Source: Rhodobacteraceae bacterium HIMB11
GTDB lineage: Bacteria; Pseudomonadota; Alphaproteobacteria; Rhodobacterales; Rhodobacteraceae
Reading direction: 5' to 3'
DNA: 64,000 bases
NCBI GenBank assembly: GCA_000472185.1
Contig: AVDB01000004.1
Coordinates: 276,700 to 340,699 of the forward strand
Shown here: positions 54,768-63,240 of the stretch, one piece after another
Layout of the letters: each line of letters begins with the position of its first letter
How positions within the stretch are numbered: the stretch's first letter is position 1
Translations under genes and position numbers: made by a program
The notes under the pieces: generated by a model
Database searches by the model: none
Seen by the model: only the letters and a program-made list of their open reading frames with translations
Told to the model about the DNA's origin: nothing

Positions 54768-55991
54768 ATGCAGCTTGATCTTGACTTTATCCGTAGCCAA
54801 TTTCCGGCCTTTTCCGAACCCGCGCTTGCGGGACAATCGTTTTTCGAAAATGCGGGCGGCAGTTTTACCTGCTGTCAGGTGATTGATCGTCTGTTTCGCT
54901 TTTATAATGAACGCAAGGTGCAACCCTATGCCCCCTATGACGCCAGCCGTTTGGGGGGCGAGGAAATGGATGAGGCGCGTACGCGTCTGTCGGCGATGAT
55001 GGGGGTTCATGAAGATGAGCTCAGCTTTGGTCCCTCAACTACGCAGAACGTCTATGTCTTGGCCAAAGCCTTTGGCGAATGGATGAGTGCGGGGGACGCG
55101 ATCATCGTCACCAACCAAGATCACGAGGCCAATTCAGGGGCATGGCGGCGTTTGGCCGAGCGCGGGATCGAGGTGCGCGAATGGCAAATCAATCCAGACA
55201 CAGGGCGGCTTGATCCCGATGATTTGATGAATTTGCTGGATGATCGGGTGCGTTTGGTCTGTTTTCCGCATTGTTCAAACGTTGTGGGTGAAATCAACCC
55301 TGTGATTGAAATCACCGCACTTGCCCACGGGGCGGGGGCGTTTGTCTGTGTGGATGGGGTTAGTTATGCGCCCCATGGCATTCCAAATGTTGGAGATATG
55401 GGGCCAGATATTTATATGTTTTCGTCCTATAAAACCTATGGCCCTCATCAAGGGATCATGGTTGTGCGCCGTCAATTGGCAGAATTGCTGCCCAATCAGG
55501 CCCATGCGTTTAATGGCGGCAGCCTTTATAAAAAATTCACGCCCGCAGGACCCGATCATGCACAGGTCGCGGCCTGTGCGGGGATGGTGGATTATTTTGA
55601 TGTGGTGGCCGCCCATCATGGTGGCGCGGATTTATCCGCACCCGAACGCGGAGCCCTGGTTCACACCCTGTTCCGAGAGGCCGAGATTGCCCGCATGGAG
55701 CCATTGATGGAGTTTTTGCGTGGGCGCAATGATGTCCGTGTTTTGGGCCCTGTGGACAGTGTGGCACGCGCGCCAACGGTCGCCTTGGACATTGGGCGCA
55801 ATGCAGAAGAATTCGCCGCAACCCTCGCAACCGCAGGGATTATGGCGGGGGGTGGTGATTTTTACGCTGTGCGCCCCTTAGCGGCGATGAATGTGAACCC
55901 CGATCATGGTGTGTTACGCCTTAGCTTTGTACATTACACGAGAGATGCAGATATTGCCAAATTGATTGATGCCTTGGGCAAGCATTTGTAA
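54768..55991 (+). CDS. Class V PLP-dependent aminotransferase / cysteine-desulfurase-like enzyme
   Basis: The 407-residue protein has the class V fold with the PLP lysine at 222 in SSYKTYGPH. It also has TTQNVYVLAKAF near 90, NQDHEANSGAWRRL near 117 and VCVDGVSYAPHGI near 195. I see no cysteine loop of the type that would support SufS- or IscS-like desulfurase activity. Substrate and partners are unknown; neighbours do not form an obvious pathway. It starts at 54768 after GGGGGG at a good distance. The gene before it is 287 bp away. Confidence 0.82.
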   Translation: MQLDLDFIRSQFPAFSEPALAGQSFFENAGGSFTCCQVIDRLFRFYNERKVQPYAPYDASRLGGEEMDEARTRLSAMMGVHEDELSFGPSTTQNVYVLAKAFGEWMSAGDAIIVTNQDHEANSGAWRRLAERGIEVREWQINPDTGRLDPDDLMNLLDDRVRLVCFPHCSNVVGEINPVIEITALAHGAGAFVCVDGVSYAPHGIPNVGDMGPDIYMFSSYKTYGPHQGIMVVRRQLAELLPNQAHAFNGGSLYKKFTPAGPDHAQVAACAGMVDYFDVVAAHHGGADLSAPERGALVHTLFREAEIARMEPLMEFLRGRNDVRVLGPVDSVARAPTVALDIGRNAEEFAATLATAGIMAGGGDFYAVRPLAAMNVNPDHGVLRLSFVHYTRDADIAKLIDALGKHL

Positions 55992-56058
55992 CCCCGGAGT
56001 GTTGACGCAAATAGTCTGAAATTATTGATCTATTTTGCGGGACCTGCGTACACACAGT

Positions 56059-57477
56059 ATGACACATACGGCAACAATTCACTGGATCCGCCGCGATCTG
56101 CGGCTTGGTGACAATCCCACTTTGGTTGAGGCGATCAACCGCGGTGGCCCCGTTATCCCTGTGGTGATCAATGACGATATTCAACGCGGGCTTGGTGCGG
56201 CCTCGGCCTATCGTATGTCCATGGGATTTGAGGCCATCGATAAATCCCTGCGCGCGCTTGGGTCGCGGATTATTTATCGTAGTGGTGATCCCGTTGATGT
56301 GTTGCGCGAATTGGTGCGTGAAATAGGGGCAGGGGCGGTGTATTGGTCGCGCCTATATGATCCAGAAAGTGTCGCGCGTGATACCAAAGTTAAGGCCGCG
56401 CTAAAGGCCGATGGCATTGATGCCAAAAGCGTATCAGGCCATCTGATGTTTGAACCATGGACGGTGGAAACCAAGGCCGGCGGCTTTTTCCGTGTCTACA
56501 CACCGTTTTGGCGGGCGCTTTCGGGGCGGGATGTGCCCACACCCCTTCCTGCACCCACAAAAATTCCGTCTCCGGAAACATGGCCGCAAAGCGAACAGCT
56601 GTCGGATTGGACCATGGGTGCGGGCCTGCGTCGTGGACAGGCTGTTCTGAGCCAGTACCTAAGTGCTGGAGAAGATGTCGCGCAAGATATCCTATTTCAA
56701 TTCATGGACACGGGCGTTGATCGCTATGCCACAGGGCGCGATTTGATGGGAGTTAACGGCACCTCGCGCCTGTCGCAGTTTCTGACGCTGGGTGAAATTA
56801 GTCCGCGTCAGGTGTGGCATGTGGCCCGTCAGGCAATGATGCAGGGCGCCGCTGATGCAGAGGCCTTTATCAAACAGCTGGTTTGGCGCGAATTTGGCTA
56901 TCACCTGATGTATCACACCCCACATATCACAACAGGAAACTGGTCCGAAAAATGGGATCATTTCCCCTGGCAAGAGGATGAAGATCATCCACATGTCTTG
57001 GCGTGGAAACAGGGACGCACAGGCATTCCATTGATCGACGCGGCCATGCGCGAAATCTATGTGACGGGATATATGCACAATCGCGGACGGATGAATGTTG
57101 GATCCTATTTGACCAAGCATTTGTTGACCCATTGGCGTATTGGGCAAAGATGGTTTGAAGAATGCTTGGTGGACTGGGACCCTGCGCTGAATGCGCTTGG
57201 GTGGCAGTGGGTCGCGGGTTCGGGGCCCGATGCGACGCCCTATTTCCGTGTCTTTAATCCCGATACGCAAGCCAAAAAATTTGACGATGGCGGCGCCTAT
57301 CGCAATGCATGGATTGCCGAGGGGCAAAGGAATGCGCCCAAAACGGCATTAGATTTTTATGACGCAATCCCACAGGCGTGGAATTTGCGCTCTGACATGC
57401 GCTATCCCGATCCGATTGTTGATCTGTCCACAGGGCGCAACCGTGCCTTAGAAAGCTATAAGGCGCGTACATTTTAG
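56059..57477 (+). CDS. phrB: Deoxyribodipyrimidine photolyase (CPD type)
   Basis: It uses blue light and FAD to split cyclobutane pyrimidine dimers. The 472-residue protein has the N-terminal photoantenna domain (IHWIRRDLRLGDNPTL) and the C-terminal FAD domain, which includes GTSRLSQFLTLGEISPRQVW near 238, WREFGYHLMYH near 276, TGIPLIDAAMREIYVTGYMHNRGR near 325 and DWDPALNALGWQWVAGSGPD near 373. The frame is open to 56035. The ATG at 56059 starts the normal N-terminus. Light exposure would fit a surface-water organism. Confidence 0.93.
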   Translation: MTHTATIHWIRRDLRLGDNPTLVEAINRGGPVIPVVINDDIQRGLGAASAYRMSMGFEAIDKSLRALGSRIIYRSGDPVDVLRELVREIGAGAVYWSRLYDPESVARDTKVKAALKADGIDAKSVSGHLMFEPWTVETKAGGFFRVYTPFWRALSGRDVPTPLPAPTKIPSPETWPQSEQLSDWTMGAGLRRGQAVLSQYLSAGEDVAQDILFQFMDTGVDRYATGRDLMGVNGTSRLSQFLTLGEISPRQVWHVARQAMMQGAADAEAFIKQLVWREFGYHLMYHTPHITTGNWSEKWDHFPWQEDEDHPHVLAWKQGRTGIPLIDAAMREIYVTGYMHNRGRMNVGSYLTKHLLTHWRIGQRWFEECLVDWDPALNALGWQWVAGSGPDATPYFRVFNPDTQAKKFDDGGAYRNAWIAEGQRNAPKTALDFYDAIPQAWNLRSDMRYPDPIVDLSTGRNRALESYKARTF

Positions 57478-57552
57478 CGCGCCTCGTTTTGCCCTAGGCA
57501 AGCGGGTTGGAACCCTCTACACCGCGATCACGACCATCAGATGGGGGCGGAT

Positions 57553-58680
57553 ATGCCATCAATGTTTTTCTATGGAACCCTGTGCGATTTGCGTTTGTGT
57601 GAAATCGTGCTGGGACGTTCGCGCGATCAGATGCAATTTTCGGATGCGCTGTTGCACGATCACGCCGTCTATTGGGCGCGGGGCCAAAATTTTCCCGTGA
57701 TCGTTCGCGAACAAGGATCGACTGCCAAGGGCCTGTTGCTGACGGGGTTGGATCAAACGGACATTGATAAGCTGGATTATTATGAAAGCGGATTTGACTA
57801 TGCCCCTGTTCCTGTAACCGTAGAAACAAATGCAGGGCCACAGGACGTCAGCGTTTATTATTGTGATGATCCTGATGTGGTGTCTGGCGATAAATGGAGC
57901 CTATCGGATTGGTCTGAAAAATGGGGGCCAACCGCCTATGGGGCAGCCGAAGAATTCATGTATCATTTTGGAAAATCACCTGCGTCTGAAATGGACCCGA
58001 AATTCCCAATGATGGAACGGCGCGCGCATTCCTGGCGCATGGCCCAAGAGGACCCAGATCGGGGACCCGAGGAAGGCGCGGGCGATCGTCATGTTGAGGT
58101 GACTGAAATGACGCGCCCCTATACAGGTTTTTTTGCCATGCGCGATTATCGCCTGCGCTATCGTCACTTTGATGGATCGATGAGCGCCGAAGTATCCCGC
58201 GCGGCTTTTGTTTCGGGGGATGCCTCAGTGGTTTTGCCCTATGATCCCGAAACCGAGCAAATTTTGGTGTTGGAACAATTTCGGATGGCACCTTTCGCGC
58301 GGGGGGATAAAAACCCCTGGCTATTCGAACCCATCGCAGGAATGATTGATTTAGGGGAAACACCCGAAACCTGTGCACGGCGCGAGGCAGAGGAAGAGGC
58401 GGGTTTGAACATTTCCGACCTGATCCCCATTTCAAAATCATATCCCAGCCCCGGTGGATCAACGACGTTTTTCCACAGTTTCTTGGGGATTTGTGATTTG
58501 AAAAACTATACGCCCAAAATTGGTGGGCTAGACACCGAAAACGAAGATATCCGGCCCCATCTTATGTTCGTTGATCAGGCGATTGAAATGGCCATTCAGG
58601 GTCGTTTTCGCGCACTTCCCTTGGTGATGATGGTGCTATGGCTACAACAATATCGCCAGAGTGATCTTGTAAGTCGCTAA
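57553..58680 (+). CDS. trgB: TrgB-like fusion: gamma-glutamylcyclotransferase-type domain plus Nudix hydrolase
   Basis: The 375-residue protein joins an N-terminal GGCT-like domain (MFFYGTLCDLRLCEIVLGRS...) to a C-terminal Nudix domain. The Nudix box GMIDLGE-x7-REAEEEAGL lies at residues 263-285 with all expected residues. Nudix relatives cleave ADP-ribose. The TrgB-cysK pair is described in Rhodobacter sphaeroides, where trgAB with cysK gives tellurite resistance. No trgA-like gene is next to it here. An alternative start at 57541 adds four residues. It ends 40 bp before cysK. Confidence 0.85.
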   Translation: MPSMFFYGTLCDLRLCEIVLGRSRDQMQFSDALLHDHAVYWARGQNFPVIVREQGSTAKGLLLTGLDQTDIDKLDYYESGFDYAPVPVTVETNAGPQDVSVYYCDDPDVVSGDKWSLSDWSEKWGPTAYGAAEEFMYHFGKSPASEMDPKFPMMERRAHSWRMAQEDPDRGPEEGAGDRHVEVTEMTRPYTGFFAMRDYRLRYRHFDGSMSAEVSRAAFVSGDASVVLPYDPETEQILVLEQFRMAPFARGDKNPWLFEPIAGMIDLGETPETCARREAEEEAGLNISDLIPISKSYPSPGGSTTFFHSFLGICDLKNYTPKIGGLDTENEDIRPHLMFVDQAIEMAIQGRFRALPLVMMVLWLQQYRQSDLVSR

Positions 58681-58720
58681 GTTCGCTCATAGCATAGATT
58701 TAAATGAATTGAGGAATGAT

Positions 58721-59752
58721 ATGCAGTACGCGTCTGATTTGGCAAATGCCGTCGGTAACACCCCCCTAATCAAACTGCGCCGCGTGAGCGAAGAAACAGG
58801 GTGCACAATTTTGGGCAAGGCAGAGTTTTTGAACCCTGGGCAATCGGTCAAGGATCGCGCAGCGCTTTACATCATTCGCGATGCAATCGAACGCGGAACC
58901 CTGAAACCTGGCGGTACCATTGTCGAGGGGACAGCAGGGAACACTGGGATCGGCTTGGCGTTGGTTGGGGCGTCCATGGGATTTAAAACGGTGATTGTAA
59001 TCCCCGAAACCCAAAGCCAAGAGAAAAAGGACATGCTGCGCCTTGCTGGGGCTGAATTGGTACAAGTGCCCGCAGCGCCCTATAAGAACCCCAACAACTA
59101 TGTGCGGTATTCGGAACGTTTGGCCAATGAATTGGCGAAAACCGAGCCCAATGGCGCAATTTGGGCAAACCAATTTGATAACGTGGCCAATCGTCGTGCA
59201 CATATCGAAACGACGGGCCCAGAAATCTGGTCGCAAACCGATGGTAAGGTCGACGGATTTGTTGCCGCTGTGGGGTCGGGTGGCACCCTTGCAGGGTGCG
59301 CCGAATACTTGCAGCCGAAGGGCGTGAAAATCGGTCTGGCTGATCCGATGGGCGCGGCACTGCATTCGTTCTATACAACGGGTACATTGGCCTCAGAAGG
59401 ATCCTCGATCAGCGAGGGGATCGGGCAGGGGCGCATCACCGCCAACCTTGTGGGGTTCACCCCCGATCATTCCTATCAAGTTACCGATGAAGAGGCCTTG
59501 CCAATTGTCTTTGACCTTCTGGCGAACGAAGGTCTGTGTTTGGGTGGATCATCAGGAATTAACATTGCTGGTGCCGTGAAACTTGCCCGTGATCTGGGGC
59601 CGGGCCATACCATCGTGACCATTCTGTGTGATTATGGCACGCGCTATCAATCAAAGCTTTATAATCCTGATTTCTTGAAATCCAAAGGCCTGCCCGTTCC
59701 TGACTGGCTAGAGCGTGGACCACAGGCAATTCCAGGGGTATTTGTGGACTAA
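58721..59752 (+). CDS. cysK: Cysteine synthase (O-acetylserine sulfhydrylase)
   Basis: It makes cysteine from O-acetylserine and sulfide with PLP. The 343-residue protein has the Schiff-base lysine at 44 in NPGQSVKDRAALYII, the substrate loop EGTAGNTGIGLALV near 72-85, and GSGGTLAGCAEYL near 190. The EGTAGNTGIG form is the alphaproteobacterial CysK group. A frame starting at TTG 58709 exists; the ATG at 58721 after GAGGAAT is better. Its position after trgB matches the tellurite locus. Confidence 0.92.
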   Translation: MQYASDLANAVGNTPLIKLRRVSEETGCTILGKAEFLNPGQSVKDRAALYIIRDAIERGTLKPGGTIVEGTAGNTGIGLALVGASMGFKTVIVIPETQSQEKKDMLRLAGAELVQVPAAPYKNPNNYVRYSERLANELAKTEPNGAIWANQFDNVANRRAHIETTGPEIWSQTDGKVDGFVAAVGSGGTLAGCAEYLQPKGVKIGLADPMGAALHSFYTTGTLASEGSSISEGIGQGRITANLVGFTPDHSYQVTDEEALPIVFDLLANEGLCLGGSSGINIAGAVKLARDLGPGHTIVTILCDYGTRYQSKLYNPDFLKSKGLPVPDWLERGPQAIPGVFVD

Positions 59753-59756
59753 ATAT

Positions 59757-62039
59757 ATGGTGCGATTGTTTCGATTTTGTTTGATCCTATGGATCATCTT
59801 GGTGTCACCCAGTTTTGCCCAAGGGGTCGCGCCCGAGGCCTATGACAGTTGGAACAAAGATGCGACACGCGCCGAAGCCGTTGTCGAAAATGCCGAAGCC
59901 TCTGATGCAGCGCTTGAAGCATTGCGCAGTCAAATTGTGGATTGGCGACAAACGTTCCTAGATGCGCAATCCCAAGACATTGCACGCGTCGCAATTCTGG
60001 AAGATCAATTAAATGCGCTTGCACCTGTACCCGAAACGGGTGTGGATCCATTGGCCGATCGTCGCACGGCACTAAGTGAACAATTAAACGCCGCACGCGC
60101 ACCCCTGCTTCGCGCAGAAGAGGCCTATTCCCGTGCCAGCGGGTTGATCCGTGAAATTGACCAAATTATCAGTGCACGGCGTACAAATGCATTGTTGGAA
60201 TTGGGGCCAACGCCGCTTGCGCCGTCAAAATGGTTGACGGCCACGACAGAGGTGGTGGGCGTGATTTCAGGGCTTGTCGATGAAGTTTCAGATGCATTTA
60301 ACAATGCAGCGGCGCGGGCATCATTTCAATCGAACATCTTGAACATTGTCCTGCAACTCTCTTTAACCATTGCGTTTTTCTTTGGTGCATCGCGGGTTTC
60401 TTTGCGGGCGCGGGATCTTTCGCAAAACGTGGCGCGTAATCCCCGATTGGCGCATTTGATTGCGGCATCCATCAAAACGGCCATGCTGGTTGCGGCCTTT
60501 TATGCCTTGGGGGCTGCGTTGCTGCAATCGGGCATGTTTGGGGTGCGCGGTGCATTGGTCTTGGACGCCATGCCCATTTGGGCCGGCTATATCATTGCTG
60601 CCATCTTTATCTCAGATCGTCTGGCCACAGGATCGGGATCGGCGTTCGAATTGCCAAGCGACATCGAAGAAGGCTCGATCCGCCGCACTTTTGTTTTGGG
60701 GGCGTTGATCTTTGTCATTGATCACGCGCTTGAGCATGTTTTCGTGTTCAACGAAGTCAGTGCCGCGTCGATTTCGGTGCTGCATTTCGTTCTGATCCTG
60801 CTGGGCGCCTATGTCCTATCAAGGGCAACTGTGAAACTGCGCCAAGCAAGTGACAGTGAGGATGCGGGCCCAGACGGTGTATTCGCAATCCGCTTTGCCC
60901 GCCTTTTGGCCCAGGTTGCGCGGTTCATCACCTATGGCGCACCTGTGTTGGGTGCGGTTGGGTATGTGACCGCGGCCTATAGTTTGGTTCTGGCCTCACT
61001 CCTAACCTTGGCGCTGTGTTCTGTTATTGTGATCCTACAAGGCGGTCTCGTCGATCTTTACGCCCGTGCGATTGGGCGAGAGGGCGAACACGAAGATGGT
61101 TTGGTCCCTATCCTGATCAGTTTTGTGATCGCCTTTGCATCACTGCCATTCTTTGCGTTGATTTGGGGGGCACGTGTTTCCAACCTGTCTGAAGTTTGGG
61201 ACCAGGTGAAAGAGGGCGTTCCAATCGCGGGCACCCGCATTTCCCCGTTGGATTTCCTCACCTTTGTTCTGATCTTTACAATCGGATACATGGCCACCCG
61301 ACTGATCCAGTCTGCGTTGCGCGGATCAGTTTTGCCAAAAACAAGACTGGATGCAGGGGCGCAAAACGCGATTGTGTCGGGTTTAGGGTATGTCGGTATT
61401 TTCATCGCCGCGATGGTTGCGATTTCTAGCACGGGACTTGACCTCTCCTCCCTTGCAATCGTTGCAGGTGCCTTGTCCGTGGGGATTGGTTTTGGATTGC
61501 AAAACATCGTTTCAAACTTTGTCTCAGGGATCATTTTGTTGATTGAACGTCCTGTGACCAAGGGGGACTGGATCGATGTTGGGGGCACCATGGGATACGT
61601 GCGCGACATCAGTGTACGATCCACCCGCATCGAAACCTTTGATCGCAGTGACGTGATCGTGCCGAATGCTGATTTGGTGTCAGGCAAGGTCACGAACTAT
61701 ACCCGCGGCAATACGATTGGCCGTTTGATTGTGCCTGTGGGTGTGGCCTATGGAACAGATACGCGGAAGGTGGAAGAGATTTTGCGCGAAATTGCCGAGG
61801 CCCAGCCAATGGTCGTTCTGAACCCTGGGCCATCCGTTGTGTTCCAAGGCTTTGGTGCGGACAGCATGGATTTTGAAATTCGCGCGATTTTGCGGGATGT
61901 GAATTTCATGCTCAGCGTCAAATCAGAAATCAATCACCAAATCGCCGAACGTTTTGTTGCCGAAGGCATCGAAATCCCATTTGCGCAGCGTGATATTACA
62001 ATCAAAAACATCGCTGATTTTGGTAAGGGGAGCGAATGA
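59757..62039 (+). CDS. Large MscS-family mechanosensitive channel (DUF3772 type)
   Basis: The 760-residue protein has a signal peptide (FRFCLILWIILVSPSFAQG), a periplasmic helical domain (about 30-195) and about ten membrane segments. The MscS core follows: VGIGFGLQNIVSNFVSGIILL near 575 (pore helix with Gly-Ala packing), ERPVTKGDWIDV, and a C-terminal cytoplasmic beta and alpha/beta domain. It opens under membrane tension to release solutes in osmotic downshock. It begins 4 bp after cysK and overlaps alaX by four bases. Confidence 0.9.
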   Translation: MVRLFRFCLILWIILVSPSFAQGVAPEAYDSWNKDATRAEAVVENAEASDAALEALRSQIVDWRQTFLDAQSQDIARVAILEDQLNALAPVPETGVDPLADRRTALSEQLNAARAPLLRAEEAYSRASGLIREIDQIISARRTNALLELGPTPLAPSKWLTATTEVVGVISGLVDEVSDAFNNAAARASFQSNILNIVLQLSLTIAFFFGASRVSLRARDLSQNVARNPRLAHLIAASIKTAMLVAAFYALGAALLQSGMFGVRGALVLDAMPIWAGYIIAAIFISDRLATGSGSAFELPSDIEEGSIRRTFVLGALIFVIDHALEHVFVFNEVSAASISVLHFVLILLGAYVLSRATVKLRQASDSEDAGPDGVFAIRFARLLAQVARFITYGAPVLGAVGYVTAAYSLVLASLLTLALCSVIVILQGGLVDLYARAIGREGEHEDGLVPILISFVIAFASLPFFALIWGARVSNLSEVWDQVKEGVPIAGTRISPLDFLTFVLIFTIGYMATRLIQSALRGSVLPKTRLDAGAQNAIVSGLGYVGIFIAAMVAISSTGLDLSSLAIVAGALSVGIGFGLQNIVSNFVSGIILLIERPVTKGDWIDVGGTMGYVRDISVRSTRIETFDRSDVIVPNADLVSGKVTNYTRGNTIGRLIVPVGVAYGTDTRKVEEILREIAEAQPMVVLNPGPSVVFQGFGADSMDFEIRAILRDVNFMLSVKSEINHQIAERFVAEGIEIPFAQRDITIKNIADFGKGSE

Positions 62040-62755
62040 CAACACCACTGTACCTGAAGGATGCCTATCAAACACGCGCTGAGGGAAGTGTCACTGGCAT
62101 AACCGAGCAGGGCGGAATTATCCTTGATCAATCCCTATTTTATGCCACATCTGGTGGTCAACCTGGGGATTGTGGCACACTGAGTTGGGAAGATCAGGAC
62201 ATCGACATCACAACCACGATCAAGGGCGAGGGGGGATCCATTGTCCTGATCCCCGCTGAGGGAGCCACGCGCCCCGCGGTTGGGCAAGTGGTCACACAGG
62301 ATATAAATTGGGACATGCGGTACGCGCATATGCGCATGCACACGGCGTTGCATTTATTGTCGGTCGTGATCCCATTGCCCGTCACAGGTGGGTCCATCAA
62401 AGCCGTGAAGGGGCGTTTGGATTTCGACATGCCAGAGGCACCAGATGACAAAGACGCCCTAACAGAAATGTTGAACGCGATCATCGCGCGTAATTTCGAC
62501 ATCACGGAACGCTGGATCAGTGATGCAGAGTTAGACGCAAATCCAGGGCTTGTGAAAACAATGTCCGTTCAACCCCCGCGCGGCGCAGGGCGCATTCGTT
62601 TGGTGCGCATCGGCGATGTAAGCGAGCAGGTCGATTTGCAACCCTGTGGGGGCACCCATGTTGCCAAAACAGGTGAAATTGGACGCGTCGCGATCAGCAA
62701 AGTCGAGAAAAAGGGTAAACAGAACAGACGGGTTCATCTGGTATTTCAGGATTGA
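62036..62755 (+). CDS. alaX: Alanyl-tRNA editing protein AlaX
   Basis: AlaX hydrolyses Ser or Gly wrongly attached to tRNA-Ala, in trans to AlaRS. The 239-residue protein has the zinc-site HxxxH at residues 102-106 (MHTALH) and Cys204-x3-His208 in CGGTHV. GQPGDCGTL near 41 is the family's N-terminal motif. It is a stand-alone copy of the AlaRS editing domain. It overlaps the MscS gene by four bases. The tRNA-Ser gene downstream is unrelated in function as far as I can tell. Confidence 0.93.
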   Translation: MTTPLYLKDAYQTRAEGSVTGITEQGGIILDQSLFYATSGGQPGDCGTLSWEDQDIDITTTIKGEGGSIVLIPAEGATRPAVGQVVTQDINWDMRYAHMRMHTALHLLSVVIPLPVTGGSIKAVKGRLDFDMPEAPDDKDALTEMLNAIIARNFDITERWISDAELDANPGLVKTMSVQPPRGAGRIRLVRIGDVSEQVDLQPCGGTHVAKTGEIGRVAISKVEKKGKQNRRVHLVFQD

Positions 62756-62818
62756 TGCGGGAATTTCCCATTCCCCCCTTGATATTCCCAAAGCAATCAG
62801 TCTAAACCTCCCCATAAC

Positions 62819-62908
62819 GGAGCGGTGGCCGAGTGGTCGAAGGCGCACGCCTGGAAAGTGTGTAGGCGGGAGACCGTCTCCAGGGTTCGAATCCCTGTCG
62901 CTCCGCCA
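62819..62908 (+). tRNA. tRNA-Ser (anticodon GGA)
   Basis: The cloverleaf has a seven-pair acceptor stem GGAGCGG/TCGCTCC region. The anticodon stem CACGC/GTGTG has the loop CTGGAAA (anticodon GGA, reading UCC and UCU). The variable arm is long (GGCGGGAGACCGTC), as in class II serine tRNAs. The T arm is AGGGTTCGAATCCCT, and CCA is encoded at the 3' end. It is immediately followed by a recombinase-bearing segment. Confidence 0.96.
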
Positions 62909-63062
62909 TCAGCTTGAGCTAATTAGAGAAGTTAATTTGTTAGGCGATATCTTTCCCTGAATTCAGTATCTTATGGAAGCCGTTTCCTGCTGATACTTCG
63001 TACGATCCCTCACATCCGCGATATTTCCCCTTTAACCTCAGCGCGTCGTTTGGCGAGGGTGT

Positions 63063-63240
63063 GTTTTCCCTGTTTTTTGTAATTAACAGGGAAATTAACA
63101 GGGAATTTTTGTTTTTTCTTACTTTCTGACGTCAGGAATACGACTTTACCCCAATGTTTATTGGGGTTTTCATACACGGTCTTAAAAAATAACAGGGAAT
63201 TTAATTCGCCATAACAGGGAACTCAGCCCAAAAACAGGGC
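63063..63240. repeat. Cluster of AACAGGGAA repeats
   Basis: The word ATTAACAGGGAA occurs as a perfect 12-bp tandem pair at 63081-63092 and 63093-63104. ATAACAGGGAA lies at 63189-63199 and 63211-63221, a shortened AAACAGGG at 63232-63239, and an inverted copy TTTTCCCTGTTTT at 63063-63075. Together they occupy much of the spacer between the tRNA and the recombinase gene. They could be recombinase or partition-type binding sites. Confidence 0.7.
63149..63170 (+). terminator. Terminator-like hairpin within the repeat spacer
   Basis: CCCCAAT at 63149-63155 pairs with ATTGGGG at 63160-63166 around GTTT, followed by TTTT. It could end rightward transcription from the tRNA side. Confidence 0.45.

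Noticed and set aside
62909..63222. CRISPR array
   Set aside because: The AACAGGGAA repeats are about 12 bp, irregularly spaced and partly inverted, with no spacers of constant length and no cas genes.
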